From: Pseudomonadota bacterium
Lineage (GTDB): Bacteria > Pseudomonadota > Gammaproteobacteria > Steroidobacterales > Steroidobacteraceae
DNA: 33,005 nucleotides
Assembly: GCA_025355105.1 (NCBI GenBank)
Contig: JANYAE010000130.1
Span: 1 to 33,005, forward strand
Direction of reading: 5' to 3'
Positions 7,081 to 14,589 of this stretch are shown piece by piece. Position numbers and translations under genes: made by a program. Below the pieces are notes generated by a model. The model was not told where the DNA came from. It ran no database searches and was given only the letters and a program-made list of their open reading frames with translations. Positions within the stretch are counted from its first letter, which is position 1, and each line of letters starts with the position of its first letter.

Positions 7081-7287
7081 GTGCAGCAAATGATCCGGAC
7101 ACCGCGCGGCCTCGCGGCCGCGATCAGCGGACTGACCCTGCTCGTCGCGGTGCCGGCGCATGCCTCGCTGCAGGGATGTGATCCCGGCGCGAGCTTCTGC
7201 CCGACAACGCCGCCGCCGGAGCCGGCGACACTGAGCCTGCTCGCGCTCGGCGTCGCCAGTGCTGCGATTGCCCGGCGGCGCAAGTAG
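7081..7287 (+). CDS. Very short PEP-CTERM sorted protein
   Basis: 68 residues from GTG 7081 (GGGAGAGGGAG just upstream); ATG 7090 is an equally possible start. A signal peptide with cleavage after AHA (residue 28) is followed by only 17 residues, SLQGCDPGASFCPTTPP, before the sorting signal. That signal is PEP (46-48), the hydrophobic helix ATLSLLALGVASAAIA, and the basic tail RRRK: a textbook PEP-CTERM. Such proteins are exported, cleaved and anchored or released by exosortase (EpsH/XrtA), usually in exopolysaccharide-producing bacteria; no exosortase lies in this window. The two cysteines (33 and 40) could form a disulfide loop. It converges on the GH-D gene (18 bp apart). The mature part is too short for a folded domain. 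Confidence 0.8.
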   Translation: MQQMIRTPRGLAAAISGLTLLVAVPAHASLQGCDPGASFCPTTPPPEPATLSLLALGVASAAIARRRK

Positions 7288-7305
7288 CGACGAACGTTCA
7301 GGCGC

Positions 7306-9306
7306 TCAGCGCGCCGCGGTGAGATCCCAGACCACGAGCTCGTGCGGCGCGAGCCGCAGCGTGTGCGGCCGATCGGCGGCGAGCAGCGCTGGCGGCGCGG
7401 CGCCGAAGACCGCCCGGGCGCGAAAGCGCCGCGGCTCGCCGGCCGGCAGCTCCAGCACGTGGCCGAGGCGCAGCACGAAGGACTGCGCGGTCGCGGCGGG
7501 GTTGCGCAGCGCAATGACCGCCTGCCCAGGTGCCCACGAGGCCCAGCCGTAGACCGCGTCGCGGGCCGGGTCGCCGCCGACCCAGTGGCTGTCGCGCAGC
7601 ACCTCGGCACGTTGCCGCGCCCAGCGCGCGCCGGCCGCGATCGTGTCCCAGTCGCGCGCCGACAGCAGCTGCGGCGACACGTACAGCTCCTGCAGTCCCG
7701 TGCCGCTCGCGAAATAGGACCAGACCTCCGCCGCGAGATCGCCGCCCGGATCCGTGCTGAGCCCGCGGGCGTGCCGCGCGTAGATGATCCCGTGCAGCAT
7801 CAGCGAATTGAGTGGGTACAACGGGCCCTGGCGGACGATCCCGCCGTAGGTATCGGCGTCGCGGTAGGTGATCCAGCGCTGCCGGTCCGAGCCCGTGCCG
7901 AGGAAGGAGTGGTCCTCGCCGCCGCGCCAGATCGAGTCGGCGGTGCGCAGCCAGAACGGTGACGGCCAGGTGCCGGTCGTGAGGTTGATGAAGAGCGCCG
8001 GCGAGCGCTCGCGCAGGTCGCCGATCAGCGCGATGGCGGCCGCGAAGTCGCTGTCGAAGGCGCTGCCGGGGGTCACCTTGTCGGCGCTGCCGACGCCGTC
8101 GAGCTTGAACTGGTTGATGCCGGAGTCGGCAAGCAGGCCAAGCGCCGCCGCGTGGAACAGCGGGTAGTAGCGCGGTCCTGAGAGCGCGAGCCCCTGCGCG
8201 TCGACTTCGTAGCCGGCCGCCGCGGCGGTCGCGAGTCGCGCCCGCCGCGGCGCTCCGTAGCCGCCCCACGGCGACAGCCAGATGCCTGGTGCGGCGCCGT
8301 AGCCGGCGGCGGCCTCGGCGAGCGCGGCGAAGCCGCGCGGGAAGCCGGCGTGGAATTGCCACAGGTGCGCCGTGTCATCCCAGCCGTCATCGAACAGGAA
8401 CGAATCGAGCTGCACGCCGCGGGCCCGCACCAGCTGCTCGCCGTAGGCGCGGATCGCGCCGAGCGCGTCGGCCTCGGAGTAGGGCGTGAAGTAGCCGATG
8501 TCGTACCACGAGTTGTAGTGCAGGAAGGTGCGGAACGGGTGCGCGCGCTCGGCCTCGAGGTAGGCGGCAAAGCCGCGTCGCAGCTGACCGGCCGGTGCGA
8601 CCCCGATTACCGCCGAATACTCGACCGGCACGCCGGCGCGCAAGGGCAGCGCGCGCTGCAGCCGGGCGCTGGCGCGGCCGCCGACCACGCTCGCCTGTGC
8701 CATCGGGTGCTCGATGCCGAGAAACACGTCGCCGGCGACCAGCGGCGAGCCGTCCACCTGCCCGGCGACCACCGCGCCGGCCAGCGCCAGATCGAGCAGC
8801 ATGACGCTCGCGACGTCGAGCTCCCGCCGTGTCTCGACGCGAAAGCGCTCGCGGACGTAGTTGCCGCCGTCGCGCAGCTCGGCCGACCAGCGCACCGTGA
8901 GCGTGCCACCGACCTGTGCGAGCCGCGCGCCGAGCGCAACCCCGGCGTGCCGCTCGGCGAGGCGCGCGGCATCCGGCATCGCGAGCAGTGGCGTGCACTC
9001 GAGCGCGCCGTCGATCCGAAAGTCGCTCGCCACCAGCTGGCTGCCATCGTGTAGCTCGAGCGTGAACAGCTCGCCGGCGAGCGCCGTCGGCGCGCGCTCC
9101 TCGCCGCTGTCGAGGCTCGCGCGGCTGAGCGCGCCGGCTGCGCTGCCGACCGCGTAGCGCAGCACCGCGTTGGCGAGCGTCGCGCCGTCCGGCGCGAGAG
9201 CGCAGTGCGCCGCGCCCGGCGCACGCGCCAACCAGGCACCGGCGGCAGCGGCCGCCGGCGTGGCGGCGAGCAGCGAGACGAGCGACAGGATGACGGCGCG
9301 GCGCAT
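7306..9306 (-). CDS. Secreted clan GH-D glycoside hydrolase (alpha-galactosidase-like)
   Basis: 666 residues from the ATG at 9306, which has GAAGGG upstream and opens a signal peptide (MRRAVILSLVSLLAATPAAAAAG). The N-terminal beta-sandwich (about 25-260) precedes a TIM barrel with the clan motifs FDDGWDD and FKLDGVG. D403 in the latter is the expected nucleophile. The barrel continues through APGIWLSPWGGYG, ALFINLTTGTWPSPFWL and WRGGEDHSF, and a short C-terminal beta-domain ends the protein (LRLAPHELVVWDL). This fits GH36/GH27-type alpha-galactosidases and relatives; the true substrate could be another alpha-glycoside. It lies 79 bp after the transglutaminase gene on the same strand and is probably the last gene of the ECF-sigma operon. 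Family confident, specificity not. Confidence 0.8.
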   Translation of the reverse strand: MRRAVILSLVSLLAATPAAAAAGAWLARAPGAAHCALAPDGATLANAVLRYAVGSAAGALSRASLDSGEERAPTALAGELFTLELHDGSQLVASDFRIDGALECTPLLAMPDAARLAERHAGVALGARLAQVGGTLTVRWSAELRDGGNYVRERFRVETRRELDVASVMLLDLALAGAVVAGQVDGSPLVAGDVFLGIEHPMAQASVVGGRASARLQRALPLRAGVPVEYSAVIGVAPAGQLRRGFAAYLEAERAHPFRTFLHYNSWYDIGYFTPYSEADALGAIRAYGEQLVRARGVQLDSFLFDDGWDDTAHLWQFHAGFPRGFAALAEAAAGYGAAPGIWLSPWGGYGAPRRARLATAAAAGYEVDAQGLALSGPRYYPLFHAAALGLLADSGINQFKLDGVGSADKVTPGSAFDSDFAAAIALIGDLRERSPALFINLTTGTWPSPFWLRTADSIWRGGEDHSFLGTGSDRQRWITYRDADTYGGIVRQGPLYPLNSLMLHGIIYARHARGLSTDPGGDLAAEVWSYFASGTGLQELYVSPQLLSARDWDTIAAGARWARQRAEVLRDSHWVGGDPARDAVYGWASWAPGQAVIALRNPAATAQSFVLRLGHVLELPAGEPRRFRARAVFGAAPPALLAADRPHTLRLAPHELVVWDLTAAR

Positions 9307-9385
9307 GGTGAACCCTTCGGTGCTGCGCCGAGCATAGGCAATCGTGGCCGCGTTGACGATCGCCGCCACGGCCTTGCGCGACCGG

Positions 9386-11287
9386 CTAGTGCGCGGCGCG
9401 GCGCAGCACGAGCTGCGTCGCGACCGAGTCGAGGTCGCGGACCGCGTCGGCGCCTGCAGCGTCCAGCATCCACAGGTCGAGCCCGTCGCGGAACGCGATC
9501 GCGCGGCGCGCGGCCCGGCCCGCGTGCAGCGCCGGGCGCCCGGCCACCTCGGCGCGGCGGAGGTCGACGGCGTAGCCTTCGGCGCGGAGCCAGGCGGCCG
9601 GATCCACGCGCGAGGCTTGCGGGCCGGATTGCCGCAGGCGCAGCTCGCCGCCGTCCGGCGCCGCCAGCGCGATCACGGTGGCGTCCGGGTAGCTCGCGTC
9701 GGCCTTGGTGAAGCGATAGCCGGCAGGCTTGTCGAGGCGCAGGCCGAGCCAGGCGTTCTGGTAGCGGTCGCCGTCGATCTGGTAGGGCAGGGCATCGGCC
9801 GGCACCGTCACCCAGACGCCGCCGCGGCGGTAGCCGAGGATGCGGATCGATTCATTGCCGAACAGCTGGCCGAGCTCGGCGGCGCCGGAGGCCGCTCCGA
9901 GCTCGCCGGAATGGCGCACCACCGCGATGTGCGCGGCGTCGGCAGGCCCGGGCCGGTAGACCGCGGCGTCGAGCGGGATCCAGCGCCCGCCGACCCGGAT
10001 CTCGGTCCAGGCGTGGCCGCCCCAGATGTTGCCGACGTAGACGTAGCCCATGACGATGCGCGCCGGAATGTCGAGCGCGCGGGCCAGCGACGTGAGCAGC
10101 ACCGAGTAGGCGACGCAGGTGCCGCCGCGATCGCGCACCACTTCCGAGGCCGGCAGCATCGTCAGTCCCGCGTCGAAGCGCATGTGCTCGGCCACCCAGT
10201 CCTGCAGCACGCGCGCCTGCGCGTAGGCTCCGGCGCCGGGTTGGCGCAACGACCGGGCGAGCGCCAGCACCGCCGGGTCGTCGGACTGCAGGATGAAGTT
10301 CGGCCGCGTGTACTCGCCGGCGGCGTCGGCCACGGCGCCGTCCGCGCCGGCCGGCGCCCGGCGGATCTCGAGCACGACGTGCTCCGCGCCGCGCTCGACG
10401 ACGTGCTGGTACGGACCCTCGAGCTCGGGGAAGCTGCTGCCGACGCGCTTGAGGTCGATGCGCACGCGCAGCCGGTCGATCGAGCGCGGCTCAGGCAGGC
10501 GGATGTTCGAGTGCACGAGTGCGCGGGCGTAGAGCTCCTCCGGCAGCGGCCCTGCCGCCAGCGTGCGGTCGCGCGCCGCCGCCGTGGCCAGCACCGTGCG
10601 CATCTCGCCGAACGGCCCGTCGATCGCCTCCTCGACGATCCGGCCGTCCGCATCGAGCAGCAGCCGCGCCGGGGTCGGCATCGCCTCGAGGCTTTCCTCG
10701 ACGCGGTAGCGCGCCGGCCGGCCTTCGCTCGCGGGCTCGCGGGCCGTCACCTGCCGGGTCACGCCGCAGACGCTGCCGAGCTCCGGCACGAAGGTCGTGT
10801 ACTCAACGCGGTCAGCGCCGGCCGCCAGCCGCGCGGCGGTGAGCGCGCGGATGCCTTCCGGGCCGAGCAGCAGGCGCGCCTCGTGCGCGACGCGCTGGTA
10901 GCGACGGCCGCCGGCCTCGGTGGCGATCGTCAGCAGCTCGCCGGCGACGCTGAGGTCGAGCACGGTCGGATCCTTGGAGGCGCGCAGCTCGGCGTGCGCG
11001 CGCAGCAGGTGGCCGTCGCGGTCCTCGACCGTCACCGCGCGCTCGGCGATCTCGACGCGTGTGCCCAGCCGGTTGATGACGATCAGCGACTCGGTGGTGG
11101 TCTGCAGCGCGTCTGGCTCGCGCGCCTCCAGCGCCTCGTGGATGTAGCCGGCCGGGACGCTGCCGATGCGCATTTCGAACCAGCGCTCGGCGGCGGCGGC
11201 GTCGGCGGCGCACGCCACCGGCACGCTCTGCAGCAGCACCCAGACGAGGGCCAGGCAACATCTGCTGGCGCGGGACGGGACGGGCAT
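9386..11287 (-). CDS. Secreted transglutaminase-like (TGc) domain protein
   Basis: 633 residues from the ATG at 11287, with AGGAG about nine bases upstream; it opens a signal peptide (LALVWVLLQSVPVACA). The frame stays open further upstream to 11728 but overlaps the preceding gene. The N-terminal 350 residues are beta-rich and unassigned (WFEMRIGSVPAGYIHEALEA, recalling DUF3857-like partners). The transglutaminase core follows with a complete triad: C391 in RDRGGTCVAYSVLL, H425 in GGHAWTEIRVGGRW, and D440 in WIPLDAAV. A further ~190-residue C-terminal domain (QNAWLGLRLDKPAGYRF...) is unassigned. Such proteins may cross-link, or more often hydrolyse or transfer, acyl groups on envelope proteins; the substrate is unknown. 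It sits 68 bp after the membrane protein gene in the ECF locus. Confidence 0.85.
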   Translation of the reverse strand: MPVPSRASRCCLALVWVLLQSVPVACAADAAAAERWFEMRIGSVPAGYIHEALEAREPDALQTTTESLIVINRLGTRVEIAERAVTVEDRDGHLLRAHAELRASKDPTVLDLSVAGELLTIATEAGGRRYQRVAHEARLLLGPEGIRALTAARLAAGADRVEYTTFVPELGSVCGVTRQVTAREPASEGRPARYRVEESLEAMPTPARLLLDADGRIVEEAIDGPFGEMRTVLATAAARDRTLAAGPLPEELYARALVHSNIRLPEPRSIDRLRVRIDLKRVGSSFPELEGPYQHVVERGAEHVVLEIRRAPAGADGAVADAAGEYTRPNFILQSDDPAVLALARSLRQPGAGAYAQARVLQDWVAEHMRFDAGLTMLPASEVVRDRGGTCVAYSVLLTSLARALDIPARIVMGYVYVGNIWGGHAWTEIRVGGRWIPLDAAVYRPGPADAAHIAVVRHSGELGAASGAAELGQLFGNESIRILGYRRGGVWVTVPADALPYQIDGDRYQNAWLGLRLDKPAGYRFTKADASYPDATVIALAAPDGGELRLRQSGPQASRVDPAAWLRAEGYAVDLRRAEVAGRPALHAGRAARRAIAFRDGLDLWMLDAAGADAVRDLDSVATQLVLRRAAH

Positions 11288-11355
11288 GTCGGCGGGCTCC
11301 TGTCGATGGCTGGTGACGCGGTTGTGCGGTCGCGAGCGGCTTGCCGCTGCGGCGT

Positions 11356-11922
11356 TCACGGCGGCTCGTCGAGGCCGCGCGCGAGCGTCTCGAGGGCGGC
11401 AAGGCCGCGCCGCGCCCGGCGTCCGTAGAGCGCGAGGCCGAGCGCGACCAGCGCGGCGAGCGCGAGCGTCGCGAGCGCGATCGTGACCGCGGCGGCAACC
11501 GCGGTGCCGGCGGTGTAGAGCGCCCAGAGCGCGTTCGCGGTCACCGTGACCGCCAGCACCTGATAACCGTAGCGCATCGAACTCAGCATGTGGCGGTGGC
11601 GGCGGATCTCGAGGTCGAGAAAGCCGCGCACCGAGGCGTCGGCGGCGCGCCACAGCCCGCGGCGCAGTCGCGCGGCACCGATCAGCGTCGGGATCGTGAT
11701 GAGCCACACCGTGGCCGCCCAGGCCCACATCGTGCGGTCGTCGGCGCCTGCGGCGTAGCCCGCGGAGCCGGCGAGCAGCAGTGCGCCGGCCAGGTACTCG
11801 GCGAGCGCGAGCGCGCGATAGCGAAAGTGCGCCCGCCGCACCGCTCCGATCGAGGCGACGCGCTCGGGCGCCGCACCGTGCCAGTCCGCCCGCCAGGCGT
11901 CCAGTTCAGCGTCCGTGTTCAT
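11356..11922 (-). CDS. Four-helix membrane protein, putative ECF sigma partner
   Basis: 188 residues. The start ATG 11922 has GGAGG with a six-base spacer; an in-frame ATG at 11928 directly abuts that site and is less likely. It overlaps the end of the sigma factor gene by 17 bp, so the two are translationally coupled. The N-terminal 45 residues are soluble (NTDAELDAWRADWHG...VRRAHFRYRALA). Four hydrophobic segments follow (LAEYLAGALLLAGSAGYAA, MWAWAATVWLITIPTLI, YQVLAVTVTANALWALYTA, VTIALATLALAALVALGLA), then a basic tail. Position suggests an anti-sigma or sensor role, but no zinc-binding HxxxCxxC motif is present, so that function is inferred from context only. Confidence 0.7.
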   Translation of the reverse strand: MNTDAELDAWRADWHGAAPERVASIGAVRRAHFRYRALALAEYLAGALLLAGSAGYAAGADDRTMWAWAATVWLITIPTLIGAARLRRGLWRAADASVRGFLDLEIRRHRHMLSSMRYGYQVLAVTVTANALWALYTAGTAVAAAVTIALATLALAALVALGLALYGRRARRGLAALETLARGLDEPP

Positions 11923-12496
11923 TGACATCCTCCAGCCATTCGCGAAGCAGGGCCCGCGCCCGCAGCGCGCGTACCGCCACATTGTTTTCGGAGATGCCGA
12001 GCACCTCGGCGATCTCGCCGTGCGCGAGTCCCTCCAGCGACAGCGCGACCACCTCGCCGAGCGCTGCAGGCAGGCGTCGCACGGCCACGAGCAGCCGCTC
12101 GCGCCGCTCGGCCTCGATCTGCCGCTGCTCGGGCCCGGGCGCCGGGTCCGAGGGCTCGGCAACGGCGTCGAGGTCGAGCGCCTCCGGCGCCCGGCGCGCG
12201 CGGCGGGTGATCGCCCGATTGAGCGCGACCCGGTAGACGAAGGTGCCAAGACCGCTCTCGCCGCGAAAGCGCGGCAGCGCGCGCAGCAGCGCCACCGCGA
12301 TCTCCTGCAGCAGGTCCTCGCGATCGGCAGGCCGTGGCGCATAGATCCGCGCGATGCGCGCGAGCGAGGCACCGTAGTCGCGCAGCACCGCCTCGAGCGC
12401 CGCCGCGCCGTGGTCGCGCCCCGGCCGCGTCGCGGCCTGCGCATCGGTCGGCACGAGTTCGGTCATCGGCATCGACGGTTCCCGGATGTTGGCCAC
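11906..12496 (-). CDS. ECF-type RNA polymerase sigma factor
   Basis: 196 residues at most; ATG 12496 is the longest start, and Met9 or Met11 are possible. Region 2 is at about 40-105 (DYGASLARIARIYAPRPADREDLLQEIAVALLRALPRF, then GTFVYRVALNRAITRRAR, the -10 recognition helices). An acidic linker follows, then region 4 at about 135-190 (LPAALGEVVALSLEGLAHGEIAEVLGISENNVAVRALRARALL) with its helix-turn-helix. No region 1.1 or 3, as expected for ECF. It heads a minus-strand run of four genes: membrane protein (17-bp overlap), transglutaminase and GH-D hydrolase. A TGTAAGGATT box on the minus strand (12532-12523) upstream could be an autoregulated -35, but I cannot pair it with a convincing -10. 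Confidence 0.92.
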   Translation of the reverse strand: MANIREPSMPMTELVPTDAQAATRPGRDHGAAALEAVLRDYGASLARIARIYAPRPADREDLLQEIAVALLRALPRFRGESGLGTFVYRVALNRAITRRARRAPEALDLDAVAEPSDPAPGPEQRQIEAERRERLLVAVRRLPAALGEVVALSLEGLAHGEIAEVLGISENNVAVRALRARALLREWLEDVNEHGR

Positions 12497-12550
12497 ACCG
12501 ACATTAGTCCCCGCGCTGCGCGAATCCTTACACGCGCCGGCGCGCGGTCC

Positions 12551-13162
12551 TCAGCGGCGGTGGCGTTGGGGCCGCAGGCGCACAAGCTCGTCCGGCGTAT
12601 CGAGGTCGACGGCGGCGGCGCTCATCGCGACCGCCGTCGCTGCCGCACGCTCGAGCAGCGCGCGCGCGCCGCGGTCACCGCGCAGTCGCCGCAGCGCCGG
12701 CCAGAGCCGGCGCGGGAAGACCGCCGGCACGCCGAGGTGGCCGCCATACGCCGCCGCCGCCGGATTCGGGCCGGCCGCGGCCACCAGGCGGCGAAGGTCC
12801 GCCGCGCTCACCTGCCACTGGTCCACCGTCAGCACCAGCAAGCGCCGCGCCTGCGGCGGCGCACGCCGGACGCCTGCAGCGAGCGAGGCGGCGAGGCCCT
12901 CGCGCCAGCGTCGGGCCAGGATCAGTTCGGCGCCGGAGCTGGCGAGCGCCGCCGCGACGCGCGACGCGCGCGCGCCAACCACCACGCCGATCCAGAGCGG
13001 CTGCAGCGTGGCCGCGAGGCGAACCGCCCGACGCACCAGCGGCTCCGGTCCCAGGCGAACCAGTTGCTTGGGGCGCCCGAGGCGGCGGCTCGCGCCGGCG
13101 GCGAGCACCAGCACCGCCGTGTCACGGGCGTGCGCCGGTTGATGGGCTATGATCCGCGTCAT
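12551..13162 (-). CDS. MocA/MobA-like nucleotidyltransferase
   Basis: 203 residues. The nucleotide-binding motif AVLVLAAGASRRLGRPKQLVRL (residues ~15-37) is the LAAG-x-SxRxGxxKQL signature. A mid-protein aspartate in LTVDQWQVSAADLRRL takes the place of the usual DQP metal-binding segment. The C-terminal LGVPAVFPRRLWPALRRLRGDRGARALL is the form seen in MocA-type molybdenum-cofactor cytidylyltransferases and relatives. No molybdenum-cofactor or XdhC gene is in this window, so cofactor (MCD) synthesis is only one possibility. The start ATG (13162) shares two bases with the divergent phosphatase start; no ribosome-binding site is visible, and a TATTCT box ends six bases upstream. Confidence 0.8.
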   Translation of the reverse strand: MTRIIAHQPAHARDTAVLVLAAGASRRLGRPKQLVRLGPEPLVRRAVRLAATLQPLWIGVVVGARASRVAAALASSGAELILARRWREGLAASLAAGVRRAPPQARRLLVLTVDQWQVSAADLRRLVAAAGPNPAAAAYGGHLGVPAVFPRRLWPALRRLRGDRGARALLERAAATAVAMSAAAVDLDTPDELVRLRPQRHRR

Positions 13163-13174
13163 GCGCAAAGAATA
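13148..13174. promoter_or_regulatory. Back-to-back leaderless-type -10 boxes at shared CATG start
   Basis: Plus strand: TATGAT (13148-13153) lies seven bases before ATG 13161. Minus strand: TATTCT (13174-13169) lies six bases before ATG 13162. Neither start has a Shine-Dalgarno. The geometry puts both transcription starts at or next to the A of the start codon. No good -35 was found for either. Confidence 0.35.
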
Positions 13175-13724
13175 CGCGAGCCTGCGTCGCCGGCCGTTTC
13201 TGACGCCGGTCTGGATCCTCGCGCTGCTGGCGGCGCTCGCCCTCGGGCTCGCCGCGCGCGGCGTGCTCGAGGCCTCGACGACGCTCGTGGTCGTCACGCG
13301 TCACGCCGAGAAGGTGGGCGACAATAGCGCCGATCCGCCACTGGCACCGGCCGGCCTCGAGCGGGCCGCACGGCTCGCCGCGATCTTCGGCTCGAGCCCG
13401 CAGGGCCTCGCGATCGACGCGATTTTCGTCACGCAGTGGCAGCGCAGCGGCGCGACCGCGCAACCGCTCGCCGCGAAGCTCGGCGTGCCGGTGATCGTGC
13501 TCAACGACGACGACATCTCCGGGCTGAAGGCGCGGATTCTCGGCGAGTATCGGGGCCGGCGCGTGCTGGTGGTCGCGCACAGCGACACCGTCGGGCCGAT
13601 CGTGCATGCGCTCGCCGGTGGCGCCGAGTTGGCGGCGATCGGCGAGGCCAGCTACGGGGCGGCCTACGTGATCGCGATTCCGCGCTGGAGCCGCCCAACC
13701 GTGCTCGGCGTCGCGCTGCCCTAG
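13161..13724 (+). CDS. Membrane-anchored histidine phosphatase
   Basis: 187 residues from ATG 13161; an in-frame ATG at 13149 overlaps the -10-like TATGAT and is less likely. An N-terminal signal anchor (PVWILALLAALALGLAARGVL) is followed by the histidine-phosphatase fold. The catalytic motif is RHAEK in TTLVVVTRHAEKVGD, the region PLAPAGLERAARLAAIF is the standard helix after it, and the second histidine is in VLVVAHSDTVGPIV. The branch resembles SixA/phosphoglycerate-mutase-like proteins with RHAEK instead of RHG. An exported or membrane-tethered location is inferred from the anchor. Its start overlaps the divergent nucleotidyltransferase start (CATG, 13160-13163) and its stop overlaps the convergent GNAT stop (CTAG, 13721-13724). 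Confidence 0.88.
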   Translation: MRKEYASLRRRPFLTPVWILALLAALALGLAARGVLEASTTLVVVTRHAEKVGDNSADPPLAPAGLERAARLAAIFGSSPQGLAIDAIFVTQWQRSGATAQPLAAKLGVPVIVLNDDDISGLKARILGEYRGRRVLVVAHSDTVGPIVHALAGGAELAAIGEASYGAAYVIAIPRWSRPTVLGVALP

Positions 13725-14197
13725 GCGCCGCCCCGGCTGTCCGGCCGGAAGTCGACCTCGAACACGCGATAGCCGGCGTCGTCCATCCCGAGCCGTTCGT
13801 AGACCGCGGCGGCGGCGACGTTGTCGTTCTCGACGTGCAGGCGGATGCCGCAGACCTCCGGATCGCGCCGCGCCTCGGCGAGCACGTGCGCGTAGAGGCA
13901 GGCGAACACGCCCTGGCCGCGCCGCTCCGGCAGCACGAACACCGACTGGATCCACCAGAACCAGCCGGCGCGCCAGTCGCTCCACTCGAGCGTAATCAGC
14001 AGTTGGCCGACCGGCTCCTCGCCGTCGTCGGCGACGAAGTAGCGCCCCTTGGCCTGGTCGCCGAATACCGCCGCGACGCCCTCGGCGAGCAGTTCCCGGT
14101 CCAGCTCGCGACCCTCGGTCTCCGCCGCCATGAGGGCGTTGCCCTCGACCAGGAACTCGAGGTCGGTTGCACGGGCGCTGCGGATCGAAATGCTCAT
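13721..14197 (-). CDS. GNAT-family N-acetyltransferase
   Basis: 158 residues from ATG 14197 (MSISIRSARATDLEFLVEGN). The frame remains open upstream into the tRNA region but carries no plausible start there. The full GNAT fold is visible: beta-strand RYFVADDGEEPVGQLLITLEW, a Trp-rich segment (DWRAGWFWWIQSVFVLPERRGQGV) whose RRGQGV is the acetyl-CoA loop, then GIRLHVENDNVAAAAVYERLGM, the closing motif. The combination FWWIQSVFVLPE is common in small stand-alone GNATs of unknown substrate. It converges on the histidine phosphatase with a 4-bp overlap at CTAG. The tRNA-Ala promoter lies about 57 bp beyond its start, pointing the other way. Confidence 0.9.
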   Translation of the reverse strand: MSISIRSARATDLEFLVEGNALMAAETEGRELDRELLAEGVAAVFGDQAKGRYFVADDGEEPVGQLLITLEWSDWRAGWFWWIQSVFVLPERRGQGVFACLYAHVLAEARRDPEVCGIRLHVENDNVAAAAVYERLGMDDAGYRVFEVDFRPDSRGGA

Positions 14198-14253
14198 GCG
14201 GCAGGACTCCGGCGAGGCGGCCTGATCATACGACGATGCCTGGCGCGTTGCGG

Positions 14254-14281
14254 TTGCGCCACGCCGGGCGGGTGATATCAT
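14254..14281 (+). promoter_or_regulatory. tRNA operon promoter
   Basis: TTGCGC (14254-14259), a 16-bp spacer, then an extended -10 TGA-TATCAT (14276-14281), followed by a GC-rich discriminator (TCGCGCC) as expected for stringently controlled stable-RNA promoters. The predicted start is a few bases before the tRNA-Ala 5' end. Confidence 0.6.
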
Positions 14282-14295
14282 TCGCGCCCCCGCGT

Positions 14296-14371
<76 letters not shown>

Positions 14372-14427
14372 TTCCTTAAAGAAGTGCAACAGTTCCCCTC
14401 TGGGGGAGTCAGCGCCGGCTCCACTAC

Positions 14428-14504
14428 GCCCCGGTAGCTCAGCTGGATAGAGCGCGCCCCTCCTAAGGGCGAGGTCACAGGTTCAACTCCTGTTCGGGGC
14501 GCCA
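14428..14504 (+). tRNA. tRNA-Arg (anticodon CCT)
   Basis: Acceptor GCCCCGG pairs with TCGGGGC. The D-arm is GCTC/GAGC, the anticodon stem CGCCC/GGGCG with loop CTCCTAA, giving anticodon CCT (reads AGG). The T-arm is ACAGG-TTCAACT-CCTGT. Discriminator G plus CCA are encoded. It lies 56 bp after tRNA-Ala, probably on the same transcript. tRNA-Arg(CCU) genes are frequent integration sites for prophages and islands. Confidence 0.97.
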
Positions 14505-14557
14505 ACTTCGGGTTCGCTACGCGACAATCGCCGTCGGCCGCGCGCACTGGCGAAGGC

Positions 14558-14587
14558 GCGGTATGGCGCCTCGCGGTATGACGCCTT
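14558..14587 (+). repeat. 15-bp tandem repeat downstream of tRNA-Arg
   Basis: GCGGTATGGCGCCTC (14558-14572) is followed directly by GCGGTATGACGCCTT (14573-14587), 13 of 15 identical. The segment also contains the inverted repeats AGGCGC-N6-GCGCCT (14554-14571) and GAAGGCG/CGCCTTC (14552-14558 and 14582-14588). Confidence 0.75.
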
Positions 14588-14589
14588 CA

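Noticed and set aside
9344..11428. 694-codon open frame antisense to the transglutaminase gene
   Set aside because: The minus strand has a signal peptide and an intact C-H-D triad; the antisense frame has neither domains nor a ribosome-binding site.
14372..14427. Hairpin TCCCC-TCT-GGGGGA between the tRNAs as a terminator
   Set aside because: Five-base stem with no T-tract; more likely part of the processed tRNA spacer.
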